NCBI GenBank assembly: GCA_964645625.1
Contig: CAZYAI010000023.1
Location: 1-36,569 of the forward strand
Reading direction: 5' to 3'
DNA: 36,569 nucleotides
Source: AB-137-C09 sp964645625
GTDB lineage: Bacteria; Pseudomonadota; Zetaproteobacteria; Mariprofundales; Mariprofundaceae
The notes beneath the pieces were generated by a model, which did no database searches, had not been told where the DNA came from, and saw only the letters and a program-made list of their open reading frames with translations. The position numbers and the translations under genes are program-made. Of this stretch, positions 8,679 through 17,290 are shown in pieces (within the stretch, counting starts at the first letter, position 1; the number at the start of each line of letters is the position of its first letter).

Positions 8679-9839
8679 ATGCACACAGCACCTACATCTT
8701 ATATTATTGGTTTAATGACAGGCACTTCCTGCGATGGCATTGATGTTGCCGTACTGGAGGCAGACAGCCACCAGCTACATGGCTTCAAAAGTTACCCTAT
8801 CGCTGCTGGCATGCAGGAAGCTATTTTGCGGCTGTCAGAACCTGGCATTGATGACCTCGATCAGCTTGGGCATTTGGATCAAGTGATGGGCGAAGCCTTG
8901 GCAACGGCAGTCAATGCCACGCTCGAAGCCTTCGCGCTACCCAATCGCTGTATTCGTTTTATCGGTAGTCATGGTCAAACCATGCGTCACCGTCCTCAGC
9001 GGCGTGATGGTGGTCACCCTTTTACGTTGCAAATTGGTTGCCCCGCTCGTATTGCAGAAGCCACAGGCATCACCGTTATCAGTGATTTTCGTCGCCGTGA
9101 TATGGCTGCGGGTGGACAAGGCGCGCCCTTAACACCGTGGGTTCATCAACAGTTGTTTGCCCAAGCAGGGGTAAATAGTGCGGTGTTGAACATCGGTGGC
9201 ATTGCCAACATCACATGGCTGGGAGCGGACGGCAATGTGTTGGGTTTTGATACAGGGCCAGGTAATATGGTCATGAACGCCATGATGTTACATTTTACCG
9301 ATGGACGTTACGCCTACGACCAAGATGGCGATATGGCTGCTATGGGTACACCCTGTGAGGCATTGTTGGCATATTGCTTGCAAAACCCTTATTTTAGCAC
9401 CAAGCCGCCGAAATCCACAGGGCGTGAAGCATTCGGGCATCAAGTGGTGGATACGCTGTTAAGCTGGCCCGACCTCGACAACGCCAGTCGCATGGCAACC
9501 GCTGCTATGCTGACCGTACAAACGATTTGCGACAGTGTGCGTTTTTTGCCCGAGTCACCACAGCAGTGGTGGGTTTGTGGCGGTGGTGTTCATAACCGCT
9601 ACCTGATGCGTCAACTACAACAACAATTATACCCCGCCACCGTCGCCAGCACCGATGCTTGCGGTTACCCTGCCGATGCGATTGAAGCCATCAGCTTTGC
9701 CTTACTCGCCGAACAAGCCCTATACGGCAAGACCAATACCTTAGCAGCAGTCACGGGTGCGCATCACGCCACCTGCGGCGGTCAAATCACCCCAGGTCGT
9801 AATTGGCAGACCTTGTTGCAAAGTTTGGTAACATTGTAA
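8679..9839 (+). CDS. anmK: Anhydro-N-acetylmuramic acid kinase
   Basis: 386 residues, the usual length of AnmK. The enzyme phosphorylates and opens 1,6-anhydro-MurNAc to MurNAc-6-phosphate in the cytoplasm during cell-wall recycling. The ATP-binding signature GLMTGTSCDGIDVAVLEA is at residues 11-28; SHGQTMRHRP, NIGGIANITW, GFDTGPGNMVMN and CGGGVHN follow in the family order. It is the last gene of the run that begins with the OppA-like lipoprotein. It converges on the rep-like helicase with only 13 nt between stops, so transcripts from both sides must meet here. The start at 8679 has a weak GAGG about 9 nt upstream. Confidence 0.96.
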   Translation: MHTAPTSYIIGLMTGTSCDGIDVAVLEADSHQLHGFKSYPIAAGMQEAILRLSEPGIDDLDQLGHLDQVMGEALATAVNATLEAFALPNRCIRFIGSHGQTMRHRPQRRDGGHPFTLQIGCPARIAEATGITVISDFRRRDMAAGGQGAPLTPWVHQQLFAQAGVNSAVLNIGGIANITWLGADGNVLGFDTGPGNMVMNAMMLHFTDGRYAYDQDGDMAAMGTPCEALLAYCLQNPYFSTKPPKSTGREAFGHQVVDTLLSWPDLDNASRMATAAMLTVQTICDSVRFLPESPQQWWVCGGGVHNRYLMRQLQQQLYPATVASTDACGYPADAIEAISFALLAEQALYGKTNTLAAVTGAHHATCGGQITPGRNWQTLLQSLVTL

Positions 9840-9852
9840 TAGAGCATACCCA

Positions 9853-11811
9853 TTAACGCGAAAACTTCGCTAAAATATCACGCATCGCAGCCATGTGGGC
9901 TTCCGCTTCTTCTTTGGCTTCGTCGGAGTGTTGATCTTGATCGACCCAGCGCATGGCTTCATTGTCCATTTCTTTCAAAAATGGAGAAGGCGCGCTTTTT
10001 TCTTCTTTACCAAAACGCCGCCGCGCTGCCACCGTACTCAAAGTTAAACGGAAGCGCGCGCGCGTTACTGCCACATACATCAGCCGTCGTTCTTCTTCCA
10101 TGCGATTTTCTTCTAGGGCGTTTTTATGCGGGAAAACGCCATCTTCTGCCCCTGTGATATAGACATGGTCGAACTCCAACCCCTTTGCTGCATGCACCGT
10201 CATCAAACGCACTTGCCCTTCGGGTTCGTCTTGGTCGCGGTCTGCTAGTAGGCTAAGTTGCTGTAAAAAGTCAGGCAGCTTCATGCCACTTTCGCTGCTA
10301 CGTAACCACCAACGGCGCAATTCCATGACGTTACCCATCCGCCGCTCTTGCTCATCTTCATCTTTTGCCTCATCACGAATCGCTGTTTCTAAGCCGCTAT
10401 GCTCCAGCAGCGCATCAAACGCTTCATCAGGCTCACCATAGGTGAATCGATGATCTATATCGCTAATCATTAAACCAAAAGCGCGTAAAGTATGGGATAA
10501 TCGATGTTCTAGGGCATCATGAGTGCATGCTTCAAGCATGGAGCAACTTTGCTCCCAAGCGAAATCTGCCAATAATCCCAATGCTTTATCGCCCACACCA
10601 CGCCGTGGTCGCGCAATCGCACGCATGAATGCCAAGTCATCAGCAGGGTTACTCAGCAAGCGCAAATAAGCCAACACATCCATCACCTCAGCACGATCAA
10701 AAAACGACATGCCGCCACTTACATGGTAGGGAATACCAACTTCGCGCAATGCCAACTCAATCGGCCGTGATTGATAGGATGCACGGTATAAAACACAGAA
10801 ATCATCCCAGCCTTTGGCCTCAGCTACAGCGCGGCGCGCTTTGATGTCCCCAGCAATACGGCGACCATCTTCATCGGCATCTGGGCTGTTCCAAACGCGT
10901 ACCGCTTTACCTGGCCCTAAGTTGGAACGCAGTGACTTACCTAAACGTTCACGGTTGTGTGCAATCAGGGTGTTTGCCGCCGTTAAAATCGATTCTGTGG
11001 AGCGATAATTCTCTTCTAAGCGAATAAGGTGCAAATCAGGGTAATCTTTTTCTAGCTGAAACAGGTTGCGCACCTCTGCCCCGCGCCAACCATAAATGGA
11101 TTGATCGTCATCACCCACAGCGGTTAAGTTTGAACCTGCTGGTGCCATCAATTGCACCATGCGGTACTGGGTTTTACTTGAATCTTGGTATTCATCGACC
11201 AAAAAGTGGCGCGCCCGCGATTGCCACAAAGCACGCACCTCGGCATGTTCCTCCAGTAAACGAATAGGCAATACAATCAGATCATCAAAATCAACGGCAT
11301 TCATGCGCGCAAGTAAATCGTCGTAACGCTCACGAATGGTAATCATGCTGCCATCTGCACCTTCCAGCGAATCGTTTTTAAGCAGCGAAATGCGTTGCAG
11401 CACGCGGTTGATCTGGTCACTGTCGGCAGGCAACTTTAAATCAGCCAAGACCGAACGCATCGCCGAACGCTGTTCCGCAGGAGAAAATACACTTAAGCCA
11501 TCACGCCGCTGCACCAAGTGCGCATGCTCTCGGATGATGTTCAAGCCCAGTGCATGGAAAGTGCAAATACGCAAACGCCGCGCCAAAGGACCAAGGCGAT
11601 TTTGCAAACGCTCACGCATTTCTTTGGCCGCTTTATTGGTAAAGGTTACAGCGGTAATGGCATCTTCTGGTACATGACGTTCAACCAAAACAGCAATGCG
11701 CTCAGTAATCACGCGCGTTTTACCCGAACCAGCACCCGCCAATACCAGCATAGCACCACCGCGATAATGCACGGCTTCATATTGTTGTTGATTTAACTGC
11801 GATCCACTCAT
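9853..11811 (-). CDS. rep: Rep-like ATP-dependent 3'-5' DNA helicase (UvrD/Rep superfamily 1)
   Basis: 652 residues, close to E. coli Rep (673). Superfamily 1 motifs occur in order: LVLAGAGSGKTRVITERIA (motif I, near residue 25), TFTNKAAKEMRER (Ia), LVDEYQDSS (II), VGDDDQSIYGWRGA (III), LEENYRS (IV), LMTVHAAKGLEFDHVY (V) and LMYVAVTRAR (VI). The short C-terminus ending AHMAAMRDILAKFSR resembles Rep rather than UvrD/PcrA. The role is clearing proteins and restarting forks during replication. I chose the ATG at 11811: the longer frame needs a TTG eight codons earlier, and neither has a clear ribosome-binding site. Confidence 0.92.
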   Translation of the reverse strand: MSGSQLNQQQYEAVHYRGGAMLVLAGAGSGKTRVITERIAVLVERHVPEDAITAVTFTNKAAKEMRERLQNRLGPLARRLRICTFHALGLNIIREHAHLVQRRDGLSVFSPAEQRSAMRSVLADLKLPADSDQINRVLQRISLLKNDSLEGADGSMITIRERYDDLLARMNAVDFDDLIVLPIRLLEEHAEVRALWQSRARHFLVDEYQDSSKTQYRMVQLMAPAGSNLTAVGDDDQSIYGWRGAEVRNLFQLEKDYPDLHLIRLEENYRSTESILTAANTLIAHNRERLGKSLRSNLGPGKAVRVWNSPDADEDGRRIAGDIKARRAVAEAKGWDDFCVLYRASYQSRPIELALREVGIPYHVSGGMSFFDRAEVMDVLAYLRLLSNPADDLAFMRAIARPRRGVGDKALGLLADFAWEQSCSMLEACTHDALEHRLSHTLRAFGLMISDIDHRFTYGEPDEAFDALLEHSGLETAIRDEAKDEDEQERRMGNVMELRRWWLRSSESGMKLPDFLQQLSLLADRDQDEPEGQVRLMTVHAAKGLEFDHVYITGAEDGVFPHKNALEENRMEEERRLMYVAVTRARFRLTLSTVAARRRFGKEEKSAPSPFLKEMDNEAMRWVDQDQHSDEAKEEAEAHMAAMRDILAKFSR

Positions 11812-11879
11812 AACGCCGCAGTCTATATCAAACAAAAAACTAATCTGTAACGAAAGTACATATGGACTTGAAGTGACAA

Positions 11880-11907
11880 TTTACGCCTGCTTTATTTAGA
11901 TTATAAT
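11880..11907 (+). promoter_or_regulatory. Candidate sigma-70 promoter for the first TPR/double-CNB gene
   Basis: A perfect -10 box TATAAT lies at 11902-11907, with TTTACG (4 of 6 matches to TTGACA) at 11880-11885 and a 16-bp spacer. Transcription would begin near 11914, giving a ~40-nt leader with AAGGAG 7 nt before the ATG at 11953. Confidence 0.6.
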
Positions 11908-11952
11908 AGGCGAGTTATTTTGTAGAGATTAACTCAAACAAGGAGCAAGGCA

Positions 11953-13122
11953 ATGCCTATTGTTCGGAATAGGAAGAAGACAAGAACAGCGATTCAGCAA
12001 GGGGACTTTTTCACAGCAGCACATGCCCTAGCCGAGCTGTGTAAGCTGCAACCCAATGATTTAGAAGTCGCATTGTTATACGCCGATGTAGCAGAGCAAT
12101 GCGGTGTGATGAACGATGAGGCTGCTGATGCCTATGCCCGCACAGCACGCTTATGTGTCGATCATCATGATTGGACTGGCGGAGCCAGTAGTATGGATCA
12201 TTATTACCGCCTGCGTCCCAATGGCTTTATGTTAGGGCGTGAGTTGTATCATCTAGCGCGGGCTAGCCAAGCAACATTGGCGCAAGCAACACGTTTTTTG
12301 CACAGAGACGATGCAGCAGCATTTGCTGTGCGCGAACACCCTATGCTTTCGGGTATCAGTGACGCGGCCTTTGATGAACTTTTTTCCGCCCTGCAACCGC
12401 AAGAACTCCTTGATGGCGAAACGGTGTTTCAGCAAGGTGACCTCGCAGATTACCTGTACATCATCGCCAAGGGAGCGGTGCAACCTTGGGTAGAGTCGGA
12501 GGATGGAACGCTACAAGGCATGCAAATCACCGAAGCTGGTGGCATTTCTGGCGAAGTGCCCTTTTTGACAGGTAGCAAGGAGCGGACAGCTGATGTATTG
12601 GCTGTTGGCAGCACCTTGCTTTATCAGCTACCCTACCAGGCACTACAACAAGTTACTGATCGTTACCCCGAAGTTTTAACGTATATTAACGATTATTACA
12701 GCGGTCATGCTGCTGAACAACAATTGGCACAAACACCATTCTTTCACAAACTAACATTGAAGGAACAGCGCGATATTGCACAACAGATGGAACGAATCAC
12801 TGTGGCTGCGGGTGAAACCCTATTTAGCGTCGGCGACCGTACGAACTTGGATCTGTATATTGTTCATGCTGGCTGGCTATCGGTGAACGTCGCGGCCAAC
12901 GGTCGTCAGCACTTATTATACACGGCAAAACGTGGTAATGTCTTGGGTGAATTGGGCTTACGAAGTAATCAGCGTAATGTCACTGTGCGGGCTATCTCTG
13001 AAGTCCAACTGTTCCGCTGGCCAGAAAACCTGTACCGCGATTATTACCTGTCTCACGAATGGTTGCGCTTTAAGTTAGCGGACCGTCTTGTGGATTTGAA
13101 CAAGAAAATCCATAGTTTATAA
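11953..13122 (+). CDS. TPR-like protein with two cyclic-nucleotide-binding (Crp-type) domains, no output domain
   Basis: 389 residues, soluble. Residues 1-120 look like helical TPR-type repeats (ALAELCKLQPNDLEVALLYA). The first CNB domain spans about 130-250, with a phosphate-cassette-like GEVPFLTGSKERTADVLA at 200-217. The second spans about 260-385, with GELGLRSNQRNVTVRAIS at 332-349. CNB1 keeps the Gly-Glu and Arg-Thr-Ala residues that usually hold a cyclic nucleotide; CNB2 keeps GEL and an Arg but lacks the following small residue. There is no helix-turn-helix, so it is not a CRP/FNR transcription factor; a sensor or scaffold role is more likely. A second protein of the same architecture is encoded at 25465-26658. 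A strong SD (AAGGAG) and a good promoter precede it. Confidence 0.85.
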   Translation: MPIVRNRKKTRTAIQQGDFFTAAHALAELCKLQPNDLEVALLYADVAEQCGVMNDEAADAYARTARLCVDHHDWTGGASSMDHYYRLRPNGFMLGRELYHLARASQATLAQATRFLHRDDAAAFAVREHPMLSGISDAAFDELFSALQPQELLDGETVFQQGDLADYLYIIAKGAVQPWVESEDGTLQGMQITEAGGISGEVPFLTGSKERTADVLAVGSTLLYQLPYQALQQVTDRYPEVLTYINDYYSGHAAEQQLAQTPFFHKLTLKEQRDIAQQMERITVAAGETLFSVGDRTNLDLYIVHAGWLSVNVAANGRQHLLYTAKRGNVLGELGLRSNQRNVTVRAISEVQLFRWPENLYRDYYLSHEWLRFKLADRLVDLNKKIHSL

Positions 13123-13195
13123 ACTACCTGCTGTTGCGGTCTCTCTTCATGCAGCATAGCAATCTAAAAGAACCGTCACGCCGTTGTGATGCGGC

Positions 13196-13241
13196 ATCCA
13201 GTCTTGCGTCCGTTCACTGGATTGCGGATCAAGTCCGCAAT
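13196..13241 (+). repeat. REP-like palindromic intergenic repeat
   Basis: A perfect 8-bp stem ATTGCGGA/TCCGCAAT (13221-13228 and 13234-13241, loop tcaag) sits beside an outer CCAG/CTGG pair. The stretch resembles short intergenic palindromes found scattered in many proteobacteria. It follows the stop of the first TPR/CNB gene at 13122. Confidence 0.6.
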
Positions 13242-13297
13242 GACGCCTTATTACTCAAAAGTTACGTATAGAACCATGAGTTCGTAACATCAGTTAT

Positions 13298-13355
13298 CAC
13301 GAAAAGCACGAAAGATAATGCTTCTTATTGTTCGTGTGTTTTCGTGTCTTTCGTG
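13298..13355. repeat. Imperfect inverted repeat of CACGAAA units
   Basis: The left arm 13298-13315 (CACGAAAAGCACGAAAGA) is complementary in part to the right arm 13341-13355 (TTCGTGTCTTTCGTG). A smaller inverted pair GTTACG/CGTAAC (13261-13266 and 13283-13288) lies just before it. No gene lies in this 308-bp gap. Confidence 0.6.
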
Positions 13356-13371
13356 GTTTATGTTTTTCACC

Positions 13372-13407
13372 GCATCGACGTTGAAGCCTTGATTTCCACG
13401 TCGATGC
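13372..13407. repeat. Perfect 10-bp hairpin downstream of the pstS-like gene
   Basis: Arms GCATCGACGT (13372-13381) and ACGTCGATGC (13398-13407) enclose a 16-nt loop. It lies 23 nt past the pstS-like stop and about 250 nt past the converging TPR/CNB gene. There is no T-tract on either strand, so it may protect a 3' end rather than act as an intrinsic terminator. Confidence 0.6.
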
Positions 13408-13430
13408 AGGCTTAAAAACGCATGATGCGA

Positions 13431-14447
13431 TCAATACTCTTTCAGCGCAGCCTCAGTTAGCGGTGGCGCATAACGTTGTGACAAACGGTAGGCACTTAAC
13501 ATACTGCTGGGTAATGGCACAATGCCTTGCATGACCAATAATCCCTCCTTCCCCACCATTTCATCGGACATCATCGCTTTCACATACGCAGTGAGGTCTT
13601 TCTCTGTATTGATATGTTGCGACTTAACATACAGGTACAAAGGACGCGCCAAAGGGTAATGCATGGTGGTAATATTCTCTTCCGAAGCGGCAGTGTTATC
13701 AAGTTCTACTGCGCGCAAGGTATCCATATTCTTGATGTAAAAACTGTAACCAAAAATGGCTAATACAGCATCATCATGCGTTGCAGCTTCTGCTGAGGCT
13801 TGATGTTTTTCGTGATCGTTGACATACGCGTCGTCCTCACGAATCTTATGGTAAGCCGCCGTGTAAGCAGGCATGGTTTTACTCACCCGTTTCATCAAAA
13901 GGTTCTCTAAGGTGTCACGCGTTCCAGTTTTTTCTGGTGGTCCCCAAATAGTGATTTTTTGATGCGGTAACACAGCATCAATATCATCCCAATAATGGTA
14001 AGGGTTGGCAATCAATGACTTACCCTTCGCATCAGGTACTTGCGCAGCCAGCGCAAGGAATAGCTGCTTGCTGCTAAGCTTTAAACGTTGACCACGATGC
14101 TGAGTTACCACGATGGCATCGTAACCAAACACCATTTCGGACACAGCAATGCCATTACCGCTACATTGATGTAACTCTTCGGGCTTCATGCGTCGTGATG
14201 CTCCTGTAACATCGGCGGAATTTTCGCCATTACTGCTACAAAACAACGCGATTCCTTCACCTGTTCCCGTAACTTCGATGTTCGGTGCTTCAATGTCACC
14301 ACGCTCGGTTAATATTTTTGCTACCTTTTCTGCAAAAGGTGCTACCGTGGATGACCCGACCATATAAAGTGCTTTAGCTTGCGCACTTTGCACCAGCATG
14401 AGTGACAACATTAACACCAAGGTTGCAATCATATTTTTGTATTTCAT
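13431..14447 (-). CDS. pstS: PstS-like phosphate-binding periplasmic protein
   Basis: 338 residues with a Sec signal peptide, probable cleavage after SAQA (residue ~24). The mature protein starts with the PstS pattern YMVGSSTVAPFAEKVA and has GTGEGIALFC, SADVTGASRRMK and GPPEKTGTRDTLENLLMKR, which correspond to phosphate-contacting loops. It would bind inorganic phosphate in the periplasm for an ABC importer. No pstC, pstA, pstB or phoU lies nearby, so it is an orphan copy that may serve a remote transporter or act in phosphate sensing. The ATG at 14447 has GGGGAG 7 nt upstream; the GTG five codons earlier lies at that site. Confidence 0.88.
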   Translation of the reverse strand: MKYKNMIATLVLMLSLMLVQSAQAKALYMVGSSTVAPFAEKVAKILTERGDIEAPNIEVTGTGEGIALFCSSNGENSADVTGASRRMKPEELHQCSGNGIAVSEMVFGYDAIVVTQHRGQRLKLSSKQLFLALAAQVPDAKGKSLIANPYHYWDDIDAVLPHQKITIWGPPEKTGTRDTLENLLMKRVSKTMPAYTAAYHKIREDDAYVNDHEKHQASAEAATHDDAVLAIFGYSFYIKNMDTLRAVELDNTAASEENITTMHYPLARPLYLYVKSQHINTEKDLTAYVKAMMSDEMVGKEGLLVMQGIVPLPSSMLSAYRLSQRYAPPLTEAALKEY

Positions 14448-14617
14448 CTTCCTACTCCCCACATCAGCACGACGTTATAGGTAATGCGTCGACTGAAGCG
14501 GCAGTGTGATTACAAATCATCGTATCAGAAGGATAAAAGTCACATTGACAGGGAGTATGCAGAGAAAGCTTACACTGCGACACAACGGGGTTGGCTTTGG
14601 AGGGTATAGGTCGCACT

Positions 14618-14851
14618 TTACTCCTCGTCTTTGACGATTGCTTTGTTGCCTGTGATTAACGCTTTGGTGGTTTGCCAATCTGGCGAGGTGGCTAGTAGTA
14701 AACAGCATAAGGGAATCGTAATCCAAGCGGATACTTCGTGGTAAACCAATATGATGGCAAAAAATAGAGCGGCGCACCATGTGTAAAGGTAGCGGCGGCT
14801 TACCCAAAACACTTCTTTGCTGCCGACATCTACTTCTGACTCGGTGTTCAT
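14618..14851 (-). CDS. Small hypothetical membrane protein
   Basis: 77 residues from the ATG at 14851. A polar N-terminus (NTESEVDVGSKE) is followed by two close hydrophobic stretches at about residues 22-38 and 43-58 and a charged tail (NKAIVKDEE), giving a likely helical hairpin in the inner membrane. I do not recognise the family. The ribosome-binding site is weak. It lies upstream of the pstS-like gene on the same strand, separated by 170 nt. A shifted frame over the same stretch (14517-14807) has no membrane pattern and looks spurious. Confidence 0.55.
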   Translation of the reverse strand: MNTESEVDVGSKEVFWVSRRYLYTWCAALFFAIILVYHEVSAWITIPLCCLLLATSPDWQTTKALITGNKAIVKDEE

Positions 14852-15191
14852 CACTTACTTTAATCTCTTAACTGACATGGTTTTCTGCCTCTCTGTATTT
14901 GCAGTCGATTGTATCATAAGTCTGCCGATAAGCGCGTGTGATTCAAAGGGCGTATCATTCACACCACGCTTTCCATTGCCAGCAGGGGGTTAGGCTGCAA
15001 GCATGCGCGACTTTTGCAGCATCGCGGTTGTGATGACTTTCGTGATGCTGAGCATGGAACATGTGATCCGTAGAAAATAAACGGGCGTGGCATTTTGACG
15101 CGCAGTGCGATGATGTTCCAAGCATGGGGTGGCAAAACGCCACGCCCGTTATGTGGTGAATGCACATTGTGTGCTGGACAAGGGGTTGTAG
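14852..15191. other. 340-bp gap between the small membrane protein and ilvE, holding only hairpin copy B
   Basis: The flanking genes diverge, so promoters for both should lie here, but no strong -35/-10 pair stands out. The right part is filled by hairpin copy B. Short frames at 14955-15167 read through the hairpin and are not credible genes. AAGGGG lies shortly before the ilvE ATG. Confidence 0.5.
15050..15151 (+). repeat. Intergenic hairpin element, copy B
   Basis: The basal stem arms are 15080-15097 (AACGGGCGTGGCATTTTG) and 15133-15150 (CAAAACGCCACGCCCGTT); 17 of 18 positions pair. The inner part carries a short apical stem ATGTT/AGCAT. It lies 41 nt before the ilvE start, in the likely leader of the seven-gene operon. 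Confidence 0.85.
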
Positions 15192-16118
15192 ATGGCTGCT
15201 TTTGATGATCGTGATGGCCTAATTTGGTTGGATGGAGAAATGGTTCCTTGGCGTGATGCCAAGGTGCATGTGCTTACGCATACGCTGCATTATGGCATGG
15301 GCGTATTTGAAGGTGTACGTGCTTATGATGCCGATGGTGGCACTGCTATTTTCCGCCTACAGGCGCACACGGATCGCCTGTTTCGCTCTGCTCACATCAT
15401 GAATATGGCGATGCCTTTTTCTAAAGATGAATTAAATGAAGCGCAACGTGCAGCAGTGCGTGAAAATGGTCTTTCTTCTGCCTACTTACGCCCTATGGCG
15501 TTTTATGGCTCTGAAGGCATGGGCTTGCGCGCTGACGGTTTAAAAACGCATGTCATGGTCGCAGCTTGGTCATGGGGTGCTTACTTGGGTGACGATGGCA
15601 TCAACAACGGCATCCGCATTCGCACGTCTTCTTACACACGCCATCATGTTAACATCGCCATGTGCAAAGCTAAGGCAAATGGTCAATATATTAACTCCAT
15701 GCTGGGTTTGGCAGAAGCGCGTCGCGATGGTTATGACGAAGCTTTGTTCCTTGATGTTGATGGTTTTGTTGCCGAAGGCAGTGGCGAAAACGTTTTTATC
15801 GTTCGTGATGGTGTGATTTACACTCCTGAACTGACCTCTGCCTTGGATGGTATTACCCGTGCCACCATTATGTTGTTGGCAGCAGAGCATGACCTAGAAG
15901 TGCGTGAAAAACGCATCACTCGCGATGAGGTTTATGTTGCTGATGAGATGTTCTTTACTGGCACAGCAGCGGAAGTCACACCTGTTCGGGAAGTGGATGG
16001 GCGCAGCATTGGCAGTGGCACGCGTGGTCCAATCACCAAGTTATTGCAAGACAGTTATTTCGATGTCGTACACGGTCGTGACAACAAGCATCAGGATTGG
16101 TTGACGACGGTCGAGTGA
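15192..16118 (+). CDS. ilvE: Branched-chain amino acid aminotransferase
   Basis: 308 residues, normal for IlvE. The PLP enzyme makes Leu, Ile and Val from their 2-oxo acids using glutamate. Seen motifs: THTLHYGMGVFEGVRAY near residues 29-45, the PLP-Lys region KAKANGQYINSMLG with Lys161 as likely Schiff-base residue, EALFLDVDGFVAEGSGENVF, and DGITRATIM near the C-terminus. It heads a compact plus-strand operon; its stop overlaps the mnmA GTG by four bases (GTGA). Hairpin copy B precedes it. Confidence 0.95.
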   Translation: MAAFDDRDGLIWLDGEMVPWRDAKVHVLTHTLHYGMGVFEGVRAYDADGGTAIFRLQAHTDRLFRSAHIMNMAMPFSKDELNEAQRAAVRENGLSSAYLRPMAFYGSEGMGLRADGLKTHVMVAAWSWGAYLGDDGINNGIRIRTSSYTRHHVNIAMCKAKANGQYINSMLGLAEARRDGYDEALFLDVDGFVAEGSGENVFIVRDGVIYTPELTSALDGITRATIMLLAAEHDLEVREKRITRDEVYVADEMFFTGTAAEVTPVREVDGRSIGSGTRGPITKLLQDSYFDVVHGRDNKHQDWLTTVE

Positions 16119-17290
16119 ATACTTTGAATGAACGCCGCCAGTCCTTGCTTGATGATGTAGCATGGTTGCGTGGTCATCGTGTCATTGCAGCCATGAGCGG
16201 CGGCGTGGATTCCTCCTTGGTTGCCGCATTGCTGCATGATGCAGGGGTGGATGTCATTGGTGTATTCCTACATGTGTGGGATTATTCGCGTGAAGATTCC
16301 TGCCGCCAAGGCTCATGTTGCGCCAGTGAGGACAGTTACGATGCGCGCCGCGTTGCCGATCAATTGGGCATACCATTTTATGTGATGGATATGCGCGATA
16401 CCTTTCGTCGTGATGTGATTGACCCTTTCGTTGCCGATTACGCCAGCGGACGTACACCCAACCCCTGTGAACGTTGCAACCGTTTTGTGAAGTTCGGCGC
16501 GTTGCTTGATATCGCCGATCAACTCGAAGCAGATTATATCGCCACAGGGCATTATGTACGCCGTCGTGACGACGATGATGGCATGCACATTTACCAAGGT
16601 AGCGATCAACAAAAAGATCAAACCTACTTCCTTGCTACGACCCGTAAGGAACAAATTGCGCGTATCGTCTTCCCAGTTGGTTGTTTGCAGAAAGAGGAAA
16701 CACGCCAACTATCGTTGGACTACGGCTTAAAAACCGCGTTGAAGCACGAAAGTCAGGATATTTGTTTCATCCCTGCGGGTGACCGCGTGGCATTTTTGCA
16801 GCAGCAAGATGTTAGCGCGGGCTTTGTCGCGGGTGATATTGTCGATCGTGAAGGTACACGTTTAGGCGCGCATCAGGGGATTGCTCATTACACCTTGGGT
16901 CAGCGTAAAGGTTTAGGTCTGGCCGATGGTCCATGGCATGTGGTGGCGTTGGATGGTACGACTGCGCGAGTCGTGGTTGCACATCCAGAAGATGCGCTGA
17001 TTCGTCAGATTCGCGTTGGCGAAGTGACGTGGTTACATCAGCCACAGAACGACGCGCCTTTGCTCGCTCGTGTACGTTACCGTATGAAGCCAGCTCGCTG
17101 CACGATACAAGCAGATCAAGGGGATGCTACAACGCTTTCCCTTACCTTTGAACACGCGCAAAAACCGACCGCACCTGGGCAGGTGGTCGCTTTTTACCGC
17201 GATGATGAACTACTCGGCGGCGGCATTGTGATGAGCATCCAAGAGCCCCGCAACACGACAGGAGACGACCATGCCGCAATGGTATCATGA
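16115..17290 (+). CDS. mnmA: tRNA-specific 2-thiouridylase MnmA
   Basis: 391 residues. MnmA activates U34 of Lys, Glu and Gln tRNAs with ATP and transfers sulfur to form s2U. The PP-loop SGGVDSS is at residues 28-34. The catalytic Cys pair is C121 (TPNPCERCNRFVKFG) and C217 (SQDICFIP). ATGHYVRR, DQTYFL and TLGQRKGLG also match the family. The GTG at 16115 overlaps the ilvE stop; a TTG six codons earlier would be less usual. Its 3' end overlaps the next gene by 20 nt. Confidence 0.95.
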   Translation: MNTLNERRQSLLDDVAWLRGHRVIAAMSGGVDSSLVAALLHDAGVDVIGVFLHVWDYSREDSCRQGSCCASEDSYDARRVADQLGIPFYVMDMRDTFRRDVIDPFVADYASGRTPNPCERCNRFVKFGALLDIADQLEADYIATGHYVRRRDDDDGMHIYQGSDQQKDQTYFLATTRKEQIARIVFPVGCLQKEETRQLSLDYGLKTALKHESQDICFIPAGDRVAFLQQQDVSAGFVAGDIVDREGTRLGAHQGIAHYTLGQRKGLGLADGPWHVVALDGTTARVVVAHPEDALIRQIRVGEVTWLHQPQNDAPLLARVRYRMKPARCTIQADQGDATTLSLTFEHAQKPTAPGQVVAFYRDDELLGGGIVMSIQEPRNTTGDDHAAMVS

